Of a stretch of 64,000 nucleotides of DNA, positions 16,493 to 24,918 are shown piece after piece (position 1 is the first letter of the stretch; every line of letters starts with the position of its first letter). Location: positions 284,674-348,673 of the forward strand of contig NZ_FNCC01000010.1 of assembly GCF_900100955.1 (NCBI RefSeq), read 5' to 3'. A model generated the notes under the pieces. The model had not been told where the DNA came from, made no database searches, and saw nothing but the letters and a program-made list of their open reading frames with translations. The position numbers and the translations under genes were made by a program. The DNA comes from Lentzea fradiae (GTDB lineage Bacteria; Actinomycetota; Actinomycetes; Mycobacteriales; Pseudonocardiaceae).

Positions 16493-17435
16493 AAGTGGCG
16501 AACTCGGCTTCGGCCTGGGTGACGGCGTCGGGGTGGCGCCTGCGGCGTTCGTGGTCGACCAAGGCGCGGTAGATGCTGGCCACGCTCGGGTTGCGGCCCT
16601 TGTGCTTGCCGGTGGGAATGATCAGGTCCGGGCGGATGTCCTCGACGGACTCGCCGCGGGCGCGGCGGCGCAGCACGGTGTGCAGCATGTCCTCGGTGAT
16701 CACCGGCGGGCGTCCGCCGTGGTTTCCCTTGCGGGCGGCGGTGTTGAGCCCTTCCAGGGTGGCTTCGCGGATGTTCTCGCGTTCGGTCTCGGCCATCGCG
16801 GCGAAGAACGCGAACAGCATCCGTCCGCTGCCCGACGGGTCGTAGATGCCGGTGAGGGGTCCGGCGAGCATCTCCAGGGCGATGCCGTGGGCGGTGAGGT
16901 GGTCGGCCAGCGCGGTGAGTTCGGCGGAGGCGCGGCCGAGGCGTTTCATCTCGTAGACGGTGAGGATGACCCGGCAGTGCGGTGCGTGGGCCTTGATCTG
17001 CCGACAGGTGTCGAGGGCTTCCTCGAACTTCGGTCGCACGCGTACGCGGGTGGAGACTTTTTCGGCGAAGACCTTGTCGGCCGGGATGCCGTGCGCGGCC
17101 AGGGCGTCGAGTTGGGTGCGCAGTTCCTGGGTGAGGTGGGAGCAGCGGGCGTAGCCGATGCGGATGTCGGCGGCGGGCCGGTCGTCGGGGATCGGCGCCG
17201 GGGGCGGCGTGCCCGGCCGCCACGGCTGCCCCGGTGAGCGGTCGGCGGGGACCGGCACGCGCAGCAGCTTGGCCAGTCGGGGCACCTTGGTGAACCGGCC
17301 GGTGTGGTAGGTGGTGGCGACCGCGCCGGAGCGGGACCGGCACGGCGAACCCGGCTGGACCGCGCACCGCGGGCACGGGTGGCGCTCGACCTCGTCGGCA
17401 TCAGACACGACGGCGGGTTCCGACTCGCTACTCAC
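16476..17435 (-). CDS. serine recombinase (resolvase) with N-terminal zinc-finger segment
   Basis: Tn3-type resolvase of 319 residues. An unusual N-terminal segment, HPCPRCAVQPGSPC followed by TYHTGRF and RLAKLL (about 19-58), looks like a zinc finger found in mobile-element proteins of actinomycetes. The catalytic domain starts at RIGYARCSHLTQELRTQLDAL (about 92-112), with the nucleophile Ser in ARCS. YEMKRLGRASAEL, DPSGSGRMLFAFFAAMAETERENI and a C-terminal GRPPVI plus helix-turn-helix tail follow. It resolves cointegrates at a res site, which probably lies just upstream. Confidence 0.9.
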   Translation of the reverse strand: MSSESEPAVVSDADEVERHPCPRCAVQPGSPCRSRSGAVATTYHTGRFTKVPRLAKLLRVPVPADRSPGQPWRPGTPPPAPIPDDRPAADIRIGYARCSHLTQELRTQLDALAAHGIPADKVFAEKVSTRVRVRPKFEEALDTCRQIKAHAPHCRVILTVYEMKRLGRASAELTALADHLTAHGIALEMLAGPLTGIYDPSGSGRMLFAFFAAMAETERENIREATLEGLNTAARKGNHGGRPPVITEDMLHTVLRRRARGESVEDIRPDLIIPTGKHKGRNPSVASIYRALVDHERRRRHPDAVTQAEAEFATLRAGG

Positions 17436-17445
17436 CTGGGAATCC

Positions 17446-17576
17446 TCTCACAAACATTTCTCACAACTAGGTGCCGACACGGTTTGAGTGAGAACGGGTT
17501 GTGAGAGAAAAGCGGCCAGTGCGGGCACTCACGGAGGCGCCTTCGGCGGTCTTCTCGAAATGGATCGTTTTTGAGA
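17446..17576. promoter_or_regulatory. putative res site and resolvase promoter region
   Basis: Repeated half-sites: TCTCACAA (17446-17453), TTCTCACAAC (17458-17467), GAGTGAGAAC (17486-17495) and GTTGTGAGAGAA (17498-17509). The second and the last form an inverted repeat around a 30-base centre. A further CTTCTC/GAGAAG pair spans about 17549-17576. Several inverted binding sites directly upstream of a resolvase gene is the usual res arrangement. The region also separates the resolvase from the divergent cargo gene. Confidence 0.6.
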
Positions 17577-17706
17577 AGCACGGTGGACCTAGGCTGCCAG
17601 CTGTTCCCAGATTTAAGAAGTTGTTGCACATCTACTGCTTAATCGGCTAGATTGGCAAATAACAGCGAAGTCGTCCGGTAGTTCACCGAAACAAGGAGTT
17701 ACTGTC

Positions 17707-18942
17707 ATGAAGGTCGACACCGACCGGATCAGCGGCACGCGGCGGGAGAGCGTCTTCCTCGCCCAGCGGTCCTCCCAAGGCGGCCGCACCGTGTACGCCG
17801 TGCGCGTCCCGCTTCCCAGCCTGGACCTCATCCTGCCCCTGCCCGACCCGGAACAGCCCGACTCGGACAACCGCAAGGTCGATCTCCGACATGCCAAGGA
17901 GTTCGGTGAATACATCCGGGAGAAGAGCAACTGGGTCGCGCCCACCCTGCTGGCCCGCGACAACGGCGGGTGCAGGTTCGAGGAGATCGAAGGGTCCGAG
18001 GGCCGGTTCGGGTACCTCACCATCCCCTGGGCGACCGGCGCCCTCTCCCCGTTGTCGACCATCGACGGCCAGCACCGCATTCTCGGGGTGAACCTGAGCA
18101 TCAGGACTCTCGGCGAAGAGATCAACAAGATCGACCGGGAGATCGGCAAGACGACCAAGGCCGACAAGCTCGCCACCCTCACCGCCACGCGGGAGAAGCT
18201 GGCCAAGCAGCTCGAACGCCTCCAGGGCGAGTCGGTGGGCGTGGACATCTACGTCGAGGTGGACAACGTTCTGGGGCGGCAGATGTTCGTCGACGTCGCC
18301 GACAACGCCAAGGGCATCTCCAGCGCGTTGCGGGCCCGCTTCGACAGCAGCAAGGTCGCCAACCGCATCCTCGACCGGGTCATCAAGCATTCCCTACTCA
18401 AGGGGAAGGTGGACCTGGAGCAGGACCGCATGACCGCCAAGAACCCCAACCTCCTGGGTGCCAAGCACGTTGCCGACCTCACCCGCGGCGTTGCCGTCGG
18501 TGTCGCCGGCCGTATCGGCAAGCAGCGTGAGCGGGAACTGTCCGACGAGGTCCTGGTCGAGCTGGTTCACGGTTACTTCGACTGCCTGGCGGACGGGTTC
18601 AAGGACCTCGCCGCCGTCGCCGAGGACACCCTCAAGCCTCTCGACCTGCGTGCACAGTCCCTGCTCGGCTCGATCGGGATGCTGCGGGTCCTGGCTGGCG
18701 TCTACCACGAGCTCAAGGAGAACCACGATGCCAACGACGAGGACGTCATCGCCTTCTTCAGCAAGCTGGACCCGCACATGAACGCCCCGATCTCGGACAG
18801 CAGCATCTGGCGGACGACCCCGGCCGTCACCGACTTCGAAGGGGGCGCGACCGTTTCGGCGCCGATCATGCGTACGCAGAACCTCATCCACCTGGTCAAG
18901 ATCATCGTTGGCTGGTACAGCACCCCGCCCGCCGAACTCTGA
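17707..18942 (+). CDS. DndB-like DGQHR-domain protein, transposon cargo
   Basis: Protein of 411 residues related to the DGQHR/DndB family. The signature STIDGQHRILGV places DGQHR at residues 120-124. QMFVDVADNAKGISSALRAR (about 192-211) is the second conserved block, and a coiled-coil-like helix (138-173) lies between. In phosphorothioate DNA modification loci DndB represses the dnd operon; related stand-alone DGQHR proteins have unclear roles. No dndA, C, D or E gene is in the window. An AAGGAG Shine-Dalgarno precedes the ATG. It ends at a terminator shared with the transposase gene. Confidence 0.8.
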   Translation: MKVDTDRISGTRRESVFLAQRSSQGGRTVYAVRVPLPSLDLILPLPDPEQPDSDNRKVDLRHAKEFGEYIREKSNWVAPTLLARDNGGCRFEEIEGSEGRFGYLTIPWATGALSPLSTIDGQHRILGVNLSIRTLGEEINKIDREIGKTTKADKLATLTATREKLAKQLERLQGESVGVDIYVEVDNVLGRQMFVDVADNAKGISSALRARFDSSKVANRILDRVIKHSLLKGKVDLEQDRMTAKNPNLLGAKHVADLTRGVAVGVAGRIGKQRERELSDEVLVELVHGYFDCLADGFKDLAAVAEDTLKPLDLRAQSLLGSIGMLRVLAGVYHELKENHDANDEDVIAFFSKLDPHMNAPISDSSIWRTTPAVTDFEGGATVSAPIMRTQNLIHLVKIIVGWYSTPPAEL

Positions 18943-18976
18943 CCACCGACCGTCGCCACAACCTGTCCATCAGCAG

Positions 18977-19012
18977 CGAGGGGCCCCGCCATGGACGTGG
19001 CGGGGCCCCTCG
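18977..19012. terminator. bidirectional terminator between cargo and transposase
   Basis: Perfect 14-bp stem (CGAGGGGCCCCGCC at 18977-18990 and its complement at 18999-19012) with an 8-base loop, placed between two convergent genes. Confidence 0.85.
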
Positions 19013-19025
19013 CGGTGGGACCGCC

Positions 19026-22024
19026 CTACCTGTCGGTGCGGTCGCGCAGCGGCCGGAACCCTTGACGGGCGTACTCGGCCTCGACCGGGAACTCGTAGGT
19101 GCCGTACGGGTTGACGTGCTCCATCAGGGCCGGGGAGACGTGGGCGAGCAGGTCGTGGTCGATGCGGCCGCGGCGGGCGGCCAGGTGCTCGAGTGCGAGT
19201 TCGAGGTAGGCGGTGTTCCAGGTGATGATCGCGTTGACCACCAGCGACAGGCACAGGGCCTGTTCGGTCTGCTGGTCGTGGTGGCGGCGCCGCACCGAGC
19301 CCTCGTGGGCGAAGAACAGGTCGCGGCGCAGGCTGTGCAGCGACTCGCCCTTGTTGAGCTGGCGGGTGATGCGGCGCCGGTAGGCCTCGTCGGCGAGGTA
19401 GCGCAGCGCGTAGAGGGTGCGCTGGAGCCCGCCGAACTCGACCAGTGCCTGCGCGGTGGCCGAGCGGCGGGAGGAGGCGTGCAGCCTGCCGACCACCAGG
19501 GAGGCGGTGGTGTGGCCGTACTTCAGGCTGGCGGCCAGGCGCAGCATCTCGTCCCACTGCGACCGGATCAGCCCGACGTCCACGGTGCCGGTGAGCAGCT
19601 TCCCGGCGTTGGGGAACACGCCGGTCAGGTCCTTGCGGGAGCCGAGGCGGTGCAGGGTGATGCCACCGAGGTCGCGGATGCGCGGGGACAGGGTGAACCC
19701 GGTCAGGTTGAACAGGGAGAACACGGTGAGGGTCTGGCCGGCGGTGTCGGTGGCGTGTTCGGTGATGGGCAGGTCGGTGGCGTTGCCCAGGATCTCGTCG
19801 AGCACGTAGACCGCCTCGCGGTCGGTGACCGGGATGACCTTGGTGCCGTAGGTGCTGTGCTGGTCGGAGACGTGGGTGTAGGTCGACACGCCCTCGTCGA
19901 CGAAGTACCGCGACATCGCCCGCGCGGTCAGGCTCTTGCCCCGCATCGGGAACCGCTGCCCGTCCGAGGACGACATCGTCCCGCCGCCCCACACGCTCGA
20001 CAACGGCAGCGTGTGGTGGTGATCGACCACCGCAGCGTTCGCTGCGCGCAGCGTGTCCTCGCGCAGGTACCACTCGGTGGTCCAGGCCAGGGTGTCGTAG
20101 GAGATCCCGGAGGCCTCCGACATCGCGGTCAGGCCGAAGTTGCAGGCCTGGGCGAGGATCGCAGCGTAGAGGTTGCGCCGCAGTTGCGGGTCGCGGTGGG
20201 TCTTGCCGCCGGCGTGGGTGAGCCGGTCCGACCACGACGACCAGCGGTCGACCTCGATGAGCAGCTCGGTCAGCTGCGGCCGCGGCAGCAGGTCCACCAG
20301 TTGCAGGCGCAGCTGCTCGACCGCGTCGGGCACCGCCATCGCCGAGAGCCTGGAGACGACGATCTCGCCCTTGTCGGTCATCCGCACCGGCCCGTCCCCG
20401 CCGGTCAGCAGCGGCTCCAACTCGCCCAGCGCGGCGCGCAACTGCTCGCCGACCCGCTCCAGCGCCTCGTCCGCGCTCGGCGGGACGTCGACCAGCGCGC
20501 AGTACTCCGTCCGCATCCCCTCCCACTTGCCGGGCGGGAGCAGCAGGGTGGTCGGGTCGGCGTAGCGGCGCGAACCGGGCACCCACACGTCTCCCGAGCG
20601 CAGCGCGTCGCGCAGCCCCAACAGCGTGCACAGCTCCCAGTAGTGCCGGTAGGCGGTGGCGTTCCCGGTCTTGCGCGCGTGGTCGAGGTAGCCGCGCCAG
20701 CGGGTCGGCACGAACTGTGCCGGCGCCCCGTCCGGCACCTTCCGTCCGCCCTTCGCGTACAGCTCCCGCAACACCTCCACCGCCTCGACCAGCGGCTTCG
20801 CCTCGGCCGAGCCGACGAACTCCAGCGCGGCGACGACGTGCGGGGCGAACTCCCGCAGGTAGGTGAAACTGGCGTCGATCAGCGCCAGGTGCCCGTGGTC
20901 GCGCTGCAACCGGTCGCGCGGGTCACGCCGCGCCGCCCGCAGCCGGTCCATCCCGATCCCACGCCGCAGCCGGGCGCCGACCTCGACGTCGGCGACCGCC
21001 TCGTCCACCGCCACCGCGAGGATCTCCTCCAGCAGGTCCAGCTTCCGCTCCGATGCCTTGGCCCGCGCGACCAACAGCTCGTCGAGCTTGCGCCGCGCCC
21101 GGCCCTCCGTCCCGGAGACGGCCTGGTCGAACATCTGCACCAGCTCGTCGAGCACCTCCACCGAGCACTCCGCCACCGTCGCCAGCAACACCGGGAACCT
21201 CGTGTCCTCCCCGCGGCGGGCCAGCGCCTGGTTGCTCGCACGCCGCCCCACCCCGGCCAACCTGCGCCGTCGCGCCTCCGGCAACCCCGACAGGTCCAAC
21301 CGGTGCGCGTCCAACCCGCGCAGGTAGCGCAGCTTGTCCAGCTCGCCCCGGATAGCCATCGGCGAGGCACTGGTCGCGCCGCGGTGCAGCCACGCCAGCC
21401 GGGAGACCGACATGCCCTCCTCGACCGCCAGCAGCCCGTCCAACTCCGCACGACGCGCCCCGGACAGCAGGTGCTCCACCCGCCCGAACACCTCGCCCAC
21501 CGCGGAGCGACGGACGGTGGCGATGTGCTCCATCAGCGAAACCACACCCGGCCGCACGACCTTCGCCGAATGCAGGTACTCGCACCCCAACCGGAACAGC
21601 ACGCTCGGCGCGTCGTGCTCGATCGCCCGCGCCAGCAGGAACTCCTCCAAGTCCTTCCACTCCGCCCGCCCCGCCGTGCGCCACCCCAACCGGTCCGCGA
21701 CCACACGCAGATGCTCGGTGCGGGTCTGCGCACGGGCGCCGTAACCGGCCAGGTCCGCGATCGGGATCCCCAATTGAACCCCCACCCTGTTCGCCGCGGC
21801 CGCCGGCACCGCAGTGACGTCGTCGGGCACGAACCCCAACCACGGCAACGCGCACAGCTGGACCGCCATCCCGATGCGGTTGCCCGAGCCCCTGGCAGCA
21901 CCCTCCAACCATGCTCGGTCGTCCGAGCCAAGAGTGAAGTGACGGATCAGCTCGTCCCGGCCCAACCCTCCGGCCATGACCGCAGCCGCCTGATCTCCGC
22001 ATCGGAGAAGAACCTCGTCGACAC
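19026..22024 (-). pseudogene. tnpA: Tn3-family transposase with N-terminal frameshift
   Basis: Tn3-type DDE transposase of about 1000 residues. The bulk (19026 to about 21970) is one open frame: LIRHFTLGSDDRAWL and LCALPWLGFVPDD (DUF4158), a long helical middle, then the catalytic part with LSSVWGGGTMSSSDGQRFPM, DQHSTYGTKVI and a C-terminal NAIITWNTAYL. The expected N-terminus, FFSDAEIRRLRSWPEG, is in a different frame beginning at a GTG at 22024-22022; the two join near 21962-21968, so a one-base shift splits the gene. The main frame alone can be extended to 22103, but that leader is not transposase-like. An assembly error is the alternative explanation. Confidence 0.8.
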
Positions 22025-22100
22025 CGCAGCACCACCCGTCTAGAAGATCAACGACGGGCACATCCTCACGACGCTCTCCCCGCAGACGGAGCCGGGGCCT

Positions 22101-22140
22101 CACCGACCTACCGCGCCTCCACGAGCCACTACATGCCCTT
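22101..22140 (-). repeat. right terminal inverted repeat of the transposon
   Basis: Counterpart of 16406-16440, lying about 80 bases upstream of the transposase GTG, the expected position for a Tn3 end. Similarity is partial with two small gaps. Confidence 0.45.
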
Positions 22141-22189
22141 GACCAGGACTAACACAGTCAATCGTTGTTTTTTCGGCGCGCACTACTGA

Positions 22190-22438
22190 GAGGCCGTTCC
22201 GCGAGATCTCCGGCCTGCGTGCCGCCGCCGACCTGGCGACCACACCGCGGCCGCGCTCGCGTTCGAACTGTCGATCACCGCCGGACCGGCGTTCACCGAC
22301 CGCTACGACTCGGCCGCGGCCCTTCCCCCGACCACCGGCACGGAACGCTGGGGTCCCCACGTCCTTGTTTTCGAGACCCTGCGCCTCTCCGGTGAAGGTG
22401 AATATCGCGTGATGGTGTACTTCAGTCAACACTGAAGA
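22190..22438 (+). pseudogene. 3' fragment of an unknown gene
   Basis: The frame ending at the TGA 22436-22438 reads like real coding sequence for about 60 residues: AALAFELSITAGPAFTDRYD, then TERWGPHVLVFETLRLSGEG, then EYRVMVYFSQH. No start or upstream part is present, and an earlier stretch (EISGLRAAADL) is in another frame. I do not recognise the family. It lies just outside the right end of the transposon and may be the remnant of an interrupted gene. Its last codons overlap palindrome copy 2. Confidence 0.45.
22420..22437. repeat. palindromic motif, copy 2 (CTTCAGTCAACACTGAAG)
   Basis: Perfect 7-bp arms around CAAC. Followed by ATATAGAGATAG and AAGGAGG, which resembles the layout after copy 1 (GAGATA then AGGAG). 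On the minus strand TTGACT with a 17-base spacer to GATATT could be a promoter. Confidence 0.6.
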
Positions 22439-22578
22439 TATAGAGATAGTCAGACAAGGAGGTAGCTCGCCCCCGACGGCCGCGTGGCGGCCCGTCACCC
22501 ACAAGCGGCCAACTCGGGCGCCGACGCGACCCCACACGTCCATGCCGAGCACCCGGCGGGGACGCACCATCACTGCCT

Positions 22579-22618
22579 GACCGCCGCCGCGGGCCGCTCC
22601 TCTCCCGCTGCGGCGGTC
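22579..22618 (+). terminator. strong hairpin downstream of palindrome copy 2
   Basis: A 15-bp stem with one mismatch (22579-22593 with 22604-22618) and a 10-base loop, followed by a pyrimidine-rich run CCCCTTTTCCCCC. It could end a short transcript starting after copy 2; no convincing protein lies between. Confidence 0.6.
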
Positions 22619-22668
22619 GTCAGCGAATTCCCCTTTTCCCCCGCCGGACCAGCCGCCGGAAGATGACT

Positions 22669-22686
22669 CTTCAGTCAACACTGAAG
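22669..22686. repeat. palindromic motif, copy 3 (CTTCAGTCAACACTGAAG)
   Basis: Identical 18-bp core to copy 2, 249 bases further on. It is followed by TAATAAAAT, a likely -10 region, and then by the gene starting at 22735. Confidence 0.6.
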
Positions 22687-22734
22687 TAATAAAATGCACC
22701 AAAGTGGTTGGACCATGTGATCAGATGCTGGGTC

Positions 22735-23175
22735 ATGGAGCTCGTGCCGCACGAAGTCGGGGTCGCTCACAGCGCACTGCCGCACGACGAAGAGTCCACC
22801 CGTGCCCTGCTCGCCGAAGCCGCGACGCAGGGCCTGCACACCGTCGTCGTCACCGCCGAGGAGGGTGACGAACGCGCCATCGCCGTGCTGCGTGAACTGC
22901 GCGCGGAGTGGCAGACCGAGGACGGCAGAATCACCGCCGAGCTCGACACGGACGCCCAGGGCCAGCTCGCCCACCTGTGGGGCCTCACGACCGAGGAGCG
23001 CGCCGCCTGGCTCGCCGCGTTCCCCCGCCACGACGACCCGAACTGGTGGATGCACCGCCTGCTGGTGCTCAACCACCACCCGGAGTGGGCGCCGCTCAAG
23101 GACTGGCTGGTCGACGAGCACGTGCGGCTGTTCGGCCGTCCGCCAGGCCGCCGCAGGGCCGGCGCCGGCCGCTGA
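22735..23175 (+). CDS. hypothetical protein
   Basis: Acidic, soluble protein of 146 residues that I do not recognise. It is rich in Glu, Asp and Trp, with helical segments (STRALLAEAATQG, ERAIAVLRELRAEW) and a C-terminal WWMHRLLVLNHHPEWAPLKDWLVDEHVRLF stretch, ending in a basic tail. ATG 22735 is preferred; the frame can extend to a TTG at 22708. Palindrome copy 3 lies about 50 bases upstream and a perfect terminator follows, so it is probably a single-gene unit controlled by that motif. Confidence 0.65.
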   Translation: MELVPHEVGVAHSALPHDEESTRALLAEAATQGLHTVVVTAEEGDERAIAVLRELRAEWQTEDGRITAELDTDAQGQLAHLWGLTTEERAAWLAAFPRHDDPNWWMHRLLVLNHHPEWAPLKDWLVDEHVRLFGRPPGRRRAGAGR

Positions 23176-23182
23176 CCGTTTC

Positions 23183-23220
23183 GTGTGGGGCCCTTCCGTG
23201 CCGGCGGAAGGGCCCCACAC
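23183..23220. terminator. bidirectional terminator
   Basis: Perfect 16-bp stem, GTGTGGGGCCCTTCCG (23183-23198) with its complement (23205-23220), 6-base loop. It lies between convergent genes ending at 23175 and 23224. Confidence 0.88.
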
Positions 23221-23223
23221 GTG

Positions 23224-24057
23224 TCAGGACCCGGCCGCCACCTCGCGGATCAGGCTCGCGAGCTCCTCCGGCCGTTCCAGCGGGAGCATGTGCCCGGCGT
23301 CGGGCAGCACGACCGGGGTGCCGCCGAACTTCGCCGCGTCGGTCTCCGGCACGAGCCGGTCCTCGTCCCCCACGACGGCGACGACGGTCTTCTCCCCCGC
23401 CACCATCAGTCCCGCCTCGCGGTCGTAGCGGTCGACGGCGGGCCGGAACAGCGCGACGGTCTCGGGCCAGTGGCCCCACACCATGTCCGCGGTCAGCTCG
23501 ACGTCGGCCTCGGCGGGTTCGTCGCCGAACAGCCACCACCGCAGCCCCGCGGTCTTGGTGGGCTCGATCTTCTCCCGCACCGCCCGCACGATCGGCCCGA
23601 ACGCGCGTTCCAGCTCACGGACGAGCTTGCCGAGCGCCTTCGGCCACGCGAGCGTCGTCTCACTCGCACCACTCGCGGCCATCGACACGAACACGGTCCC
23701 GAGCACCCGCTGCCGGAACAGCCGCGGCCTCCGCTCGGCCATCGCGAGCGCCGCCATCGCGCCCATCGAGTGCCCGGCGATCACGACGTGCCCGTCCGGC
23801 ACCTCGCGTTCGATCAGCTCGCCCAGGTCGTCGCCGAGCTGCTCGATCGTGGCGGTCTCCTTGGTGGCGGCCGCCGAGGCGCCGTGCCCGCGGTGGTCGT
23901 AGGAGATCACCTGGAAGTCGGTGCTCAGCGCGGCGGCGACCTTGTGCCAGCTGCGGTGGTCGAGCGCGTAGCCGTGCGCCAGCACGACCGTCACCGGTGC
24001 GCCGGGGTTTCCCGTCCGCACCACGTTGAGCTCGGTCCCGTCCTCCAGCAGCACCAT
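23224..24057 (-). CDS. alpha/beta hydrolase
   Basis: Serine hydrolase of 277 residues. VVLAHGY gives the oxyanion region, GHSMG (95-99) the nucleophile Ser97, VVGDEDRLVP the acid and DAGHMLPLERPEE the catalytic His. The cap region (residues about 125-190) is rich in Lys/Arg/Trp. No signal peptide. The substrate is unknown; the sequence resembles general esterases and epoxide-hydrolase-like proteins. It lies downstream of the SDR gene on the same strand with a 65-base gap. Confidence 0.9.
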   Translation of the reverse strand: MVLLEDGTELNVVRTGNPGAPVTVVLAHGYALDHRSWHKVAAALSTDFQVISYDHRGHGASAAATKETATIEQLGDDLGELIEREVPDGHVVIAGHSMGAMAALAMAERRPRLFRQRVLGTVFVSMAASGASETTLAWPKALGKLVRELERAFGPIVRAVREKIEPTKTAGLRWWLFGDEPAEADVELTADMVWGHWPETVALFRPAVDRYDREAGLMVAGEKTVVAVVGDEDRLVPETDAAKFGGTPVVLPDAGHMLPLERPEELASLIREVAAGS

Positions 24058-24122
24058 GCCTGGTTCCTTTCCCCGGGTCGTCTGATCGTCCTAACGAGAC
24101 GACCCGGCAAAGGACACGGCCG

Positions 24123-24908
24123 TCAGGCGTGGCCGAGCACGATCTCCGGTGGACGCTGCCCGCCCGCGCCCGGCACGCCGCGGAACCGGTAGGGCGCGGT
24201 GTGCCCGCCGGGCTGCACCACCCACGCCTGGCCGGGTTCGCCCTCGGCCAGCACGGTCTGCACCGCCTCGGCGATGTCCAGCGGTGTCAGCAGCGGGAAC
24301 GCGACGGCGTCGAATTCCTCCTTCGCCGCACCGAGCAGCAGCGTGTCGACGAAGCCGGGGCACAGCGCGGAGACCACGATCCCGTCGTCGGCGAGCGCCG
24401 CGCCCGCCGCTCGCGCGTAGCCGACCACGGCGTGCTTGGTCAGCGTGTACAGCGGGTCGGTCGGCATGGGGGTCAGCCCGGCGAGCGACGCCGTGATCAC
24501 GATCTTCCCGCCGCCTTGTCGCCGCAGTGCCGGCACCGCCGCGCACAGCCCGTAGACGACGTGGTCGACGTTGACGCCGACGAGCTTGCGGTACCGGTCG
24601 GCGTCCAGGGCGTCGTCGATCCCGGCCTGTCCGCCGCCGATGCCCGCGTTGAGCAGCACGACGTCGAGCCGTCCGAGCTCCTGCTCGACGCGGGCGACGA
24701 CGGCGGGCATGGTCGCGGGGTCCGCGACGTCACCGGTGATGGCGAGACCACCGGCCGCCGCGGCGACCCGTTCCGCACCCTCGGCGTCGATGTCGACCAC
24801 GGCGACCCGTGCCCCCAGCTTCGCGAGCCTGTGCGCGGCGGCGGAGCCGATGCCGTGCGCCCCGCCCGTGACCAGCGCGACCCGGCCGGTCAGGTCCACA
24901 GCGGTCAC
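24123..24908 (-). CDS. short-chain dehydrogenase/reductase
   Basis: Classical SDR of 261 residues. TGGAHGIG (14-21) binds the dinucleotide, VDID at the end of strand 2 suggests NAD, NAGI is at 87-90, and the catalytic triad is Ser141, Tyr154 and Lys158 in PLYTLTKHA. The substrate is not evident. GTG start at 24908, ten bases after the M20 peptidase stop, so the two are probably co-transcribed. Confidence 0.92.
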   Translation of the reverse strand: MTAVDLTGRVALVTGGAHGIGSAAAHRLAKLGARVAVVDIDAEGAERVAAAAGGLAITGDVADPATMPAVVARVEQELGRLDVVLLNAGIGGGQAGIDDALDADRYRKLVGVNVDHVVYGLCAAVPALRRQGGGKIVITASLAGLTPMPTDPLYTLTKHAVVGYARAAGAALADDGIVVSALCPGFVDTLLLGAAKEEFDAVAFPLLTPLDIAEAVQTVLAEGEPGQAWVVQPGGHTAPYRFRGVPGAGGQRPPEIVLGHA

Positions 24909-24918
24909 GGTGACCTCC

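Larger units (their letters stand above)
16406..22140. mobile_element. Tn3-family transposon with DndB-like cargo (putative boundaries)
   Basis: A resolvase gene, a cargo gene and a Tn3-type transposase lie between two imperfect terminal inverted repeats. Left end 16406-16440 begins GGGGGCGTACCAGTGG. Right end 22101-22140, read inward on the minus strand, begins AAGGGCATGTAGTGG. After that both share TCGT and AGGCGCG with small gaps. No clean 5-bp target duplication is visible at these ends (ACACA left, GACCA right), so exact limits are uncertain. The transposase is frameshifted, which suggests the copy can no longer move by itself. Confidence 0.6.

Noticed and set aside
19062-22043. A 993-codon open frame opposite the transposase
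   Set aside because: Composition is that of an antisense shadow of the Tn3 transposase, which has clear family motifs on the other strand.
16401-22145. ACACA and GACCA as a target-site duplication of the transposon
   Set aside because: The two 5-mers differ, so they do not support the proposed ends; boundaries were kept tentative.
22484-22666. 60-codon frame after palindrome copy 2
   Set aside because: The Shine-Dalgarno is too far from the GTG, the frame crosses the strong hairpin, and the product is low-complexity.
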